33,571 nt of DNA. Source: Actinomycetota bacterium (GTDB lineage Bacteria > Actinomycetota > Actinomycetes > Actinomycetales > Microbacteriaceae). The notes beneath the pieces were generated by a model, which did no database searches, was not told the origin of the DNA, and worked only from the letters and a program-made list of their open reading frames with translations. Positions 1 through 6,482 of the stretch are shown piece by piece. How positions within the stretch are numbered: the first letter of the stretch is position 1; each line of letters starts with the position of its first letter. The stretch lies in NCBI GenBank assembly GCA_018268455.1, contig JAFDWM010000018.1, positions 1-33,571 of the forward strand, given 5' to 3'. A program made the position numbers and the translations under genes.

Positions 1-199
1 TGTGCTCGCGGGCGAGCTCGGCCGCCGTCTCGTCGTCGTTCGAGGCGCGGATGGCCGCCTCTGTGCCGTCGGCGAGCGTCGCGACGGCCGAATCGAAGCG
101 GGCGTCGCCGTCGGCCGACAGGGCGCGCGCGCCGACGACCTCGGCTCCGGGCACCGCCGCCGTGACCGCCGCGGCTAGAGTGAAAGGTGAGCGAGCCAT
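1..199 (-). CDS. Phosphotransferase (APH / macrolide 2'-phosphotransferase-like), 5' end only
   Basis: Only the first 66 codons are in the window; the rest lies beyond base 1. The reading frame starts MARSPFTLAAAVTAAVPG and continues through VATLADGTEAAIRAS to AAELAREH. This looks like the N-lobe start of aminoglycoside/macrolide phosphotransferase-fold kinases that I recall beside nudC in Microbacterium genomes; the catalytic loop (HGD-type) is not in the window, so substrate cannot be judged. The ATG at 199 is supported by a TACCCT hexamer at 206-211 on the same strand, six bases upstream, giving a leaderless start and no need for a Shine-Dalgarno site. It diverges from nudC with 63 bases between the two starts. 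The kinase assignment comes from remembered family resemblance and is moderate. Confidence 0.6.
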   Translation of the reverse strand, partial: MARSPFTLAAAVTAAVPGAEVVGARALSADGDARFDSAVATLADGTEAAIRASNDDETAAELAREH

Positions 200-205
200 G
201 TCACC

Positions 206-211
206 AGGGTA
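206..211 (-). promoter_or_regulatory. -10 element of leaderless promoter for the phosphotransferase
   Basis: TACCCT on the minus strand ends six bases before the ATG at 199, placing the expected transcription start on or beside the start codon. It matches the TANNNT pattern seen before many genes in this window. Confidence 0.55.
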
Positions 212-262
212 GGTCGAGCCTCGTCCCCGCAGGGCCCGCCACGCCTGTGAGAAGGGGAGTCG

Positions 263-1207
263 ATGACCGCACCGGAGAGCTTCCCCCCACCCGCGCAGCA
301 CCGCGTCGACAGCACCGTTCTCGATCGCGCCGGCGAGTGGCGTGATGATCCGGAGGTGCTCGATCGGCTCCGCGCCGACCCCGCCACCGGCGTGCTCGTC
401 GTGCGCGAACGCCGTGTGCCCATGGGCGACCGGCTCATCCTCGTTCCCGCCGCAGACCCGGTGCTCACGCGCACCAGGGAATGGGCACTGCTCGGTCGCC
501 GCACCGACGGATCCGGCCTCCTCCTCGCGCTGCAGGACATCGAGGACGACACCGACGCCGACGGATCCTGGGCCCCGCACTGGAACGATCTGCGCGAGGC
601 GCTGCCGCGGCTGGTCGATGACGCGGCGGACGACAGCGCGGCTCTCGACGCGGAACTCGTCGTCACCGCCGTCGCACTGGCCGGGTGGCTGCGCGATGCG
701 TCGTTCTGCCCGGTGTGCGGCGGCGTCACCGCCGTGCGCCAGGCCGGGTGGTCGCGCCGCTGCACCGTGTGCGGCCGGGATCATTTCCCGCGCACGGATC
801 CGGCGGTGATCGTGGCCGTGCAGAGCGCAGACGGCGAGCGGCTGCTGCTCGGTGCGAATGCGCAGTGGAAGGGACGCGTGCACTCGTGCTTCGCCGGCTT
901 CGTCGAGGCCGGTGAGTCGCTGGAAGCCACCGTGCACCGGGAGCTGTTCGAGGAGGCCGGGATCCGGGTGCGCGACGTGACCTACGCCGGCTCGCAGCCC
1001 TGGCCGTTCCCGCGTTCGCTCATGGTCGGATTCACCGCCACGGTCGTCGACGAGCAGGTCGCGCACGGGGACGGCGAGGAGATCATCGACGTGCGCTGGC
1101 TGACCCGCGACGAGATCGGATCCTCGCTCGCCGGCGACGGCCCGGTCGGGCTGCCCGGCGGGGCGTCGATCGCGCGGCGGCTCATCGTCGACTGGCATCG
1201 CGGGTGA
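263..1207 (+). CDS. nudC: NAD(+)/NADH diphosphatase, NUDIX family
   Basis: Cytosolic NUDIX hydrolase of the NudC family, which cleaves NAD(H) to NMN(H) plus AMP and, in other bacteria, removes NAD caps from RNA. The 314-residue protein has an N-terminal domain, a four-cysteine zinc ribbon (CPVC at 149-152 and CTVC at 167-170), and a NUDIX box from G212 to I234 with the REL-EEAG core. The SQPWPFP signature at 244-250, diagnostic of the NADH pyrophosphatase subfamily, follows it. The ATG at 263 has AAGGGGAG just upstream. Its stop overlaps the GTG start of the helicase (GTGA), so the two are translationally coupled. In M. tuberculosis nudC (Rv3199c) also neighbours uvrD2 (Rv3198c), by memory. 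Confidence 0.95.
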   Translation: MTAPESFPPPAQHRVDSTVLDRAGEWRDDPEVLDRLRADPATGVLVVRERRVPMGDRLILVPAADPVLTRTREWALLGRRTDGSGLLLALQDIEDDTDADGSWAPHWNDLREALPRLVDDAADDSAALDAELVVTAVALAGWLRDASFCPVCGGVTAVRQAGWSRRCTVCGRDHFPRTDPAVIVAVQSADGERLLLGANAQWKGRVHSCFAGFVEAGESLEATVHRELFEEAGIRVRDVTYAGSQPWPFPRSLMVGFTATVVDEQVAHGDGEEIIDVRWLTRDEIGSSLAGDGPVGLPGGASIARRLIVDWHRG

Positions 1208-2961
1208 GCGCGCTCGACGGTCTCGACGAACATCAGCGTGAAGCGGCCTCGGTGCTGCGCGGGCCCGTCGCGGTGCTCGCCGGCGCCGGCACCGGCAAGA
1301 CCAGGGTCATCACGCATCGCATCGCGCACGGCGTCGAGACCGGCGCCTACACGCCGACGCGCGTCATGGCGGTCACGTTCACGGCGAAGGCGGCAGGCGA
1401 GCTGCGCGGACGGTTGCGCGCGCTCGGGGTGCAGGGCGTCGCCGCACGCACCTTCCATGCCGCCGCGCTGAGCCAGCTGGGCTTCTTCTGGCCGCAGCTC
1501 GCAGGATCCCCGGCTCCCGCGATCGTGGACAACAAGGTGCGACTGCTCGCTCAGGCGGCCGACATGCTGCGGCTGCGTCCGGACACCGCGACGCTGCGCG
1601 ACCTGGCCGCCGCCATCGAATGGCGCAAGGTCTCGATGCTGTCGATCGAGGAGGCCGCACAGCGCGGCCGCGCAATCGGGCGCTTCGATGCCGGACAGGT
1701 GGCGGAGCTGTCCGGTGCCTACGAGACGCTCAAGGACGACCGCCATCAGCTCGACTTCGAGGACGTGCTGCTCGCCTGCGCCGGCATGCTCGAGGCAGAA
1801 CCTCAGGTCGCCGCCGCCGTGCACGAGCAGTACCGGCACTTCACCGTGGACGAGTTCCAGGACGTGTCGCCCCTGCAGCACCGGCTGCTCGAGCTGTGGC
1901 TCGGAGACCGCGGCGATCTGTGCGTGGTCGGCGACGCCTCGCAGACGATCTACTCGTTCGCGGGCGCCGACCAGCGCTATCTTCTCGAGTTCGAGCGCCG
2001 GCACCCCGACGCCACGGTCGTGCGGCTGGAGACGAACTACCGCTCCACGGCGGGGGTGCTGGGCGTCGCCAACGCGCTGATGCGCGGGCGGCCCGGCGCA
2101 CTCGAGCTCATCCCGGTCGCGGGGGAGGGAGCCGCGACCGCACCCGATGTGGCGGCGGATTCATCGTCCGGGGAGCCCGGTCCGGCGGATTCCGCGGTCG
2201 TGGTGGCGTTCGACGACGACGCGGGGGAGGCGAGGGGCGTCGCGGCGGCGATCGCCGCGCGCATCGCCGCCGGGGAAGCACCGGAGCAGATCGCTGTGCT
2301 GTATCGCGCGCACTCGCAGTCCGCCGCACTGCTGCAGGCGCTCGCCGCCGCCGGGGTCGCCGCCACGGTGCTCGGCGGGCGGCGCTTCTTCGACCTGCCG
2401 GAGGTGCGCCAAGCCGTGCAGGCCCTGCGGGCGGCCGCGGTCGCCCCGCAGCAGCACTCGTTCCTGGCCGCCGTGCGCGACGTGCTGCGCGGGCTCGGAT
2501 TCAGCGATGAACCGCCGGAGGCCGGCGGCGCGCTGCGCGACATGTGGGAGGCGCGGCGGGCGGTGCTGCGCCTCGCCGAGGACGCGCCGGCCGGCACGAC
2601 CATGCGCTCCTTCGCCGACGACCTGTTCGCGCGCGCGAGAGACCAGCACGAGCCGGTGCTGCACACGGTGACGCTGTCGACACTGCACGCAGCAAAGGGA
2701 CTGGAGTGGCCGCATGTGTTCCTGGTCGGCTGCTCGGAGGGACTGCTCCCGATCTCCTACGCGAGCGGTTTCGAGGCGATCGACGAGGAGCGCCGGCTCG
2801 CGTACGTCGGTGTCACGCGGGCCGCGCGAACTCTGACCATGACGTGGTCGCGGGACGTCGATCGCGCGGGGCGGCGCCCGTCGCGATTCCTCGGGGAGAT
2901 CGGCAGAGGCAGTCTTCGTGAAATCCCACCGTCCGCGCTGATCGGCATCCGTCGCGGCTGA
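1204..2961 (+). CDS. UvrD/Rep-family ATP-dependent 3'-5' DNA helicase (UvrD2-like)
   Basis: Superfamily 1A helicase acting in DNA repair. Visible motifs in order: Q motif region LDEHQREAA, Walker A GAGTGKT at 27-33, motif II VDEFQD, motif III GDASQTIYSFAGA, motif IV LETNYRST, motif V VTLSTLHAAKGLEWPHVF, and motif VI EERRLAYVGVTRA. At 585 residues it is shorter than mycobacterial UvrD2 (about 700), and after motif VI only about 45 residues follow, so no C-terminal HRDC domain is encoded. The GTG start overlaps the nudC stop. The last 149 bases overlap, on the opposite strand, the 3' end of the cyclodehydratase-like gene. The UvrD2 subtype is inferred from gene neighbourhood; the helicase call itself is secure. 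Confidence 0.93.
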   Translation: MSALDGLDEHQREAASVLRGPVAVLAGAGTGKTRVITHRIAHGVETGAYTPTRVMAVTFTAKAAGELRGRLRALGVQGVAARTFHAAALSQLGFFWPQLAGSPAPAIVDNKVRLLAQAADMLRLRPDTATLRDLAAAIEWRKVSMLSIEEAAQRGRAIGRFDAGQVAELSGAYETLKDDRHQLDFEDVLLACAGMLEAEPQVAAAVHEQYRHFTVDEFQDVSPLQHRLLELWLGDRGDLCVVGDASQTIYSFAGADQRYLLEFERRHPDATVVRLETNYRSTAGVLGVANALMRGRPGALELIPVAGEGAATAPDVAADSSSGEPGPADSAVVVAFDDDAGEARGVAAAIAARIAAGEAPEQIAVLYRAHSQSAALLQALAAAGVAATVLGGRRFFDLPEVRQAVQALRAAAVAPQQHSFLAAVRDVLRGLGFSDEPPEAGGALRDMWEARRAVLRLAEDAPAGTTMRSFADDLFARARDQHEPVLHTVTLSTLHAAKGLEWPHVFLVGCSEGLLPISYASGFEAIDEERRLAYVGVTRAARTLTMTWSRDVDRAGRRPSRFLGEIGRGSLREIPPSALIGIRRG

Positions 2962-3673
2962 TCCGCTCGACGCGACCGGATCCGCTGCGCGTGGCATCGG
3001 GCAGCTCGGCGAGCATCGCGCTCGCGGCCTCCGCGGCCGCGGCGATCGCCCTCAGAGGCACGTGGCCCGGATCGCGCTCGAGCAGCTGCACGTGCAGCGC
3101 TGCCCAGGCCGGATCCCGGTCGCGATCGTGCGCGTCCCGGCAGGACAGGCACGGCGTGCGCCCTGGCACGACGAACGGCCCCACGGTCGATCCGCCGGGA
3201 TCGAACGCGATCGCGAGGTGGGCGCGGTCGCCGAGCAGCATCGGGGCGGCGTCGCGGGCGGACGCAGCCCCATGCTGCACGAGCAGAACGGGTGCGTCGG
3301 CGGTGTCGACGAGCTCGACTCCTGCCTCGTCGAGCGCCTCCTCCAGCCGCAGCACGACCCGCGCGCTCACCGCGGCCGCGGGCGCGAGGCGAGCGAGCGG
3401 GCGCGCGGCATCCTGCACCAGCACCGAGCGGAGCCGATCGTGCAGCCGGCGGGCGTCGGCGAGCGGTGCGCCGAAGCCGTGCGCCACGACCTCGAAGCCG
3501 CGCGGCGGGATCCCGCGTGCCAACGCGTGCAGCATGCGCGTCACCCAGGGGGCGTCGACCGACAGGGTCAGGGCAGGGGCGGCACCGGTTGCACCGCCGT
3601 CGAGACCGAACTGGACGGTGTCGGCGTCGCGCCACAGTACGGGGAGGGCGGGATCGAGTCTCAGCGAGAGCAT
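2813..3673 (-). CDS. RRE/ThiF-like protein related to TOMM cyclodehydratase leader-binding proteins
   Basis: 286 residues. The N-terminus (about 10-85, beginning PVLWRDADTVQFG) resembles the winged-helix RiPP recognition element that binds leader peptides. The middle carries a reduced ThiF/E1-like core without a clear GxGxxG nucleotide loop. GRTPCLSCRDAHDRDRDPAW (C175, C178) and HEDCLC (C255, C257) give the CxxC...CxC zinc site typical of this family. Known relatives (I recall Rv3196 of M. tuberculosis) are conserved next to zincin-like, PDZ/Lon and UPF0182 genes; their substrate is unknown. No YcaO partner or precursor peptide is visible here. It follows the zincin-family gene on the same strand after 65 bases. 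Residues from about 238 on are coded antisense to the end of uvrD, including the CxC half of the zinc site; the tail after 257 looks non-conserved. Start support is weak (CATGAT six bases upstream). Confidence 0.75.
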   Translation of the reverse strand: MLSLRLDPALPVLWRDADTVQFGLDGGATGAAPALTLSVDAPWVTRMLHALARGIPPRGFEVVAHGFGAPLADARRLHDRLRSVLVQDAARPLARLAPAAAVSARVVLRLEEALDEAGVELVDTADAPVLLVQHGAASARDAAPMLLGDRAHLAIAFDPGGSTVGPFVVPGRTPCLSCRDAHDRDRDPAWAALHVQLLERDPGHVPLRAIAAAAEAASAMLAELPDATRSGSGRVERISRDGCRSARTVGFHEDCLCRSPRGIATGAAPRDRRPATTSWSEFARPA

Positions 3674-3738
3674 GCCCCGATCATGGCCGCAGAACGAGGT
3701 GGTGCGACGGCGTGATGCGCAATCGGTGGAGAACTCGC

Positions 3739-5121
3739 TCAGACCGGCTTCTCGCCGGATCCATCGGCCGATCCGTCCTCCGGGCGGTCGTGCTCCGAGT
3801 CACCGTCGCCGAACGACTCCCCATTGAGCAGCCGCTCGAGAGCCTCATCCATCTCGTCGGGCGCAGGCTGCTCCCCGCGGGCACGCGCCTGCAGGCGGGC
3901 GACGAGCGCGGCGGGGTCGTCGATGTCGCCGGCATCGGGCATCATGTCCGGGTAGTCCCAGAGCGCATCGCGTGCCTCGATGCCGACCGCGTCAGTCACC
4001 GCCTGCCACATCGCCGCGGCCTCGCGCAGCCGGCGGGGACGGATCTGCAGCCCGACCAGGGCGCCCAGTGCGTCCTCGGCGGGGCCGCCGGCGGCGCGAC
4101 GGCGGCGAGCCGCCTCCGCGATGCGCGCGCTGTCGGGCAGACGGGAGGTGGCGGCGGTCGTGACGACGTCGACCCAGCCGTCGATGGTCGCGATGAGGTT
4201 CTCCAGGCGTTCCAGTGCCTCGCGCTGCGCCTCGGACTGCTCGGGCAGCAGAGCGCCGCCCTCGATCGCGGCACGCAGCTCCTCGGGATCGGACGGATCC
4301 AGCCGGCCCGCGACGTCCTCGAGCTTGTCCACGTCGACCGTGACGCCCTTCGCGAACTCGGTGATCTGCGTCATCACGTGCAGGTGCAGCCAGCGTGCGT
4401 GCCGGTACAGACGGGCGTAGGCCAGTTCGCGCGCCGCGAGGTAAAGGGAGATCTGGTCCTCCGGGATCTCCAGGCCCTCGCCGAACGCGGCCAGGTTCTG
4501 CGGGATCACCGCCGCCGTCCCGGCAGGGAGCACGGGGATGCCGACGTCGCCGCCGGAGACCACCTCGAGCGCGAGATTGCCGAGCACCTGACCGAACTGC
4601 ATGGCGAACACGGACGCGCCGATGCCCCGCATGAAGTTCCCCGCGCCCTGCACGACGCCCTGCATCTCCTCGGGGGTCTGCCCCTCGAGCGCGCTCATGA
4701 GCGCATCGGCGATGCTCGTCGAGACGGGGGTGGCGACCTCCTTCCAGACCGGGAGCGTCTGCTCGACCCACTCACCACGGGTGAGGGCGCGCGGAGCGGA
4801 TCCGAGTTCGGAGATCGTGGTCGCCTCACCCACCCACAGGTCGGCGAGGGCGAAGGCGTCGGAGATCGACGAACGCGATCCCGCGTCGATGCCGAGCCCG
4901 TCGCGGTTGGCGATGTGCAGCGCCTGGCGCAGCGTGGTCTCCCACGGGTCACCGCTCATCGCGTGCTGCAGCTGCTGCATCATCTGCTGCATCATCGCGG
5001 GGTCGAGGTTCAGGCCTCGGATGCCCTCGAGAGCGCTCGGGTCGATGCCCTCTGCGCCCGAGCCGAGCATGCGGCGCAGGAACTCCATGAAGTCATCGGA
5101 ATTCGGGTCGTTCTCAGCCAT
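3739..5121 (-). CDS. Zincin-like metallopeptidase family protein (DUF2342 / F420-biosynthesis-associated family)
   Basis: 460 residues, starting MAENDPNSDDFMEFLRRMLG, followed by a Met/Gln-rich helix (MMQQMMQQLQHAM). The central part, including VFAMQFGQVLGNLALEV and IPEDQISLYLAARELAYARL-RHARWL, matches the actinobacterial family annotated as zinc-dependent metalloprotease or coenzyme F420 biosynthesis associated (Rv3195 in M. tuberculosis, by memory). No HExxH motif occurs anywhere, so protease activity is not supported by the sequence. The C-terminus is acidic and Asp/Glu/Gly-rich. I chose the ATG at 5121 over the upstream GTG at 5139 because AGAGGG lies at proper distance before it. It probably forms one transcript with the cyclodehydratase-like gene and diverges from the PDZ/Lon gene. 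Confidence 0.8.
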   Translation of the reverse strand: MAENDPNSDDFMEFLRRMLGSGAEGIDPSALEGIRGLNLDPAMMQQMMQQLQHAMSGDPWETTLRQALHIANRDGLGIDAGSRSSISDAFALADLWVGEATTISELGSAPRALTRGEWVEQTLPVWKEVATPVSTSIADALMSALEGQTPEEMQGVVQGAGNFMRGIGASVFAMQFGQVLGNLALEVVSGGDVGIPVLPAGTAAVIPQNLAAFGEGLEIPEDQISLYLAARELAYARLYRHARWLHLHVMTQITEFAKGVTVDVDKLEDVAGRLDPSDPEELRAAIEGGALLPEQSEAQREALERLENLIATIDGWVDVVTTAATSRLPDSARIAEAARRRRAAGGPAEDALGALVGLQIRPRRLREAAAMWQAVTDAVGIEARDALWDYPDMMPDAGDIDDPAALVARLQARARGEQPAPDEMDEALERLLNGESFGDGDSEHDRPEDGSADGSGEKPV

Positions 5122-5245
5122 CGGATGCCCTCTCAGCACGTGTAAAGCCCGTGCTGACTACGCTAGTCACACCACCTTCGGAAGCGCCCTGATCCGGGAT
5201 CCTCCGCTGTACGCCGCTCGCGAACGAGCAGCCCCGAACCGGCTT

Positions 5246-5250
5246 GGAGG
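5246..5250 (+). promoter_or_regulatory. Ribosome binding site that decides a TTG start
   Basis: GGAGG lies five bases before the TTG at 5256. It overlaps the upstream in-frame TTG at 5244, which therefore cannot use it, so translation most likely begins at 5256. Confidence 0.6.
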
Positions 5251-5255
5251 CCCCG

Positions 5256-6404
5256 TTGACGATCAGCCCAGAGCCGCCCGCGCACGTTCCGGCCTCCTCA
5301 GGGTCCTCCCGCGAGCGGCGCGGCCGCGCCACCAGGATCGGGCTGATCGCATTCATCGCCTCGCTCGCGGCGCTGCTGGTGCTCACCTTCCTGCCCCTTC
5401 CGTACGTCATCGAGCAGCCGGGCCCGGTCTTCAACACGCTCGGTGAGGTGACCGACGCCAAGGGCGCGAAGGTGCCGCTGATCTCGGTCACCGGCGCCGA
5501 CACGCACCCGACCTCCGGCAGCCTCGACCTCACGACCGTGCAGGTGGTCGGCAATCGCGAGACGCCGCCGTCCTGGATGCAGATCGTGCTGGCCTGGTTC
5601 GATCCGTCGCGCGCCGTCGTGCCGATGGATTCCGTATTCCCGCAGGGCGTGACCACCTCCGAACGGGATGAGGCGAACCAGCTGATGATGGTCGACTCGC
5701 AGCAGGAGGCCACGGCGGCGGCGCTGCGTCAGCTCGGCTACCCGGTGCCGGTGACGATCCGGGTGGCCTCGGTCACCGACGACGGTGCCGCGCACGGGAT
5801 CCTGCAGAAGGACGACGTCGTGGTCGCGGTCAACGGGGCGAACCCGGCCGACAGCGACACGATGCGCGCGGAGATCCAGCAGTCCGGCGGATCCCCCGTG
5901 ACGCTCACGATCGAGCGCGCCGGCAGCAGGCAGGACGTGCGGGTCACGCCGACGCAGCAGACGGTGAACGGCGCGAGCCGGTGGCTGCTCGGCATCACTC
6001 TGCAGCAGACCTACGACTTCCCGATCGACGTCAAGCTGCAGCTCGACAACGTGGGCGGGCCGAGCGCCGGGATGATGTTCGCGCTCGGCATCATCGACAC
6101 ACTCACCCCGGGCAAGCTCAACGGCGGCAAGGAGGTCGCCGGCACCGGAACGATCACCGCGGACGGCACCGTCGGCCCGATCGGCGGGATCCGGCAGAAG
6201 CTGTTCGGTGCGCGCGACGCGGGGGCGCGCTACTTCCTCGCGCCGGGGTCGAACTGCGGCGAGGTCTACGGGCACGTGCCGTCGGGCCTCACCGTCGTGC
6301 GCACGGACAGCCTGACGCAGTCCCTCGACGCGTTGAACGTGATCGCCGACGGCGGCGATACGGCCGCCCTGCCGACCTGCACCGCCGCCGACGTGAAGAA
6401 GTAG
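5256..6404 (+). CDS. Membrane-anchored PDZ and Lon-type (S16) serine protease, YlbL/Rv3194c-like
   Basis: 382 residues from a TTG start preceded by GGAGG. A short basic N-terminus leads to one membrane anchor at about 28-50 (IGLIAFIASLAALLVLTFLP), so the rest should face outside. A PDZ domain spans roughly 165-230 (VTIRVASV-DDGAAHGILQKDDVVVAVNG). The C-terminal Lon proteolytic domain has the Ser-Lys dyad: S270 in GGPSAGM and K315 in GIRQKLFGA. These proteins are Lon-like secreted-side proteases without the ATPase; natural substrates are poorly known. It diverges from the zincin-family gene and is followed after 78 bases by the UPF0182 gene, the order found in mycobacteria. A TACGCT hexamer at 5159-5164 may be its -10 element, giving a leader of about 85 bases. 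Confidence 0.9.
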   Translation: MTISPEPPAHVPASSGSSRERRGRATRIGLIAFIASLAALLVLTFLPLPYVIEQPGPVFNTLGEVTDAKGAKVPLISVTGADTHPTSGSLDLTTVQVVGNRETPPSWMQIVLAWFDPSRAVVPMDSVFPQGVTTSERDEANQLMMVDSQQEATAAALRQLGYPVPVTIRVASVTDDGAAHGILQKDDVVVAVNGANPADSDTMRAEIQQSGGSPVTLTIERAGSRQDVRVTPTQQTVNGASRWLLGITLQQTYDFPIDVKLQLDNVGGPSAGMMFALGIIDTLTPGKLNGGKEVAGTGTITADGTVGPIGGIRQKLFGARDAGARYFLAPGSNCGEVYGHVPSGLTVVRTDSLTQSLDALNVIADGGDTAALPTCTAADVKK

Positions 6405-6470
6405 ACGGGCCGTTCGCGACCAGCGGATCTGAGCCTCCTGCATGCTCAGGAACCGGCGAATAGCCCGACC

Positions 6471-6476
6471 TAGGAT
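6471..6476 (+). promoter_or_regulatory. -10 element of leaderless promoter for UPF0182 gene
   Basis: TAGGAT ends six bases before the GTG at 6483. No Shine-Dalgarno site precedes the GTG, so a leaderless mRNA is the simplest reading. Confidence 0.6.
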
Positions 6477-6482
6477 GGACGG

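Noticed and set aside
3292-5145. A 617-codon plus-strand frame opposite the zincin-family gene.
   Set aside because: It is Arg/Gly/Asp-rich with no motif, while the opposite strand encodes a recognisable conserved protein.
6429-6449. CTGAGC/GCTCAG inverted repeat between the PDZ/Lon and UPF0182 genes.
   Set aside because: A six-base stem with a nine-base loop is too weak to call a terminator, especially beside the strong hairpins elsewhere in the window.
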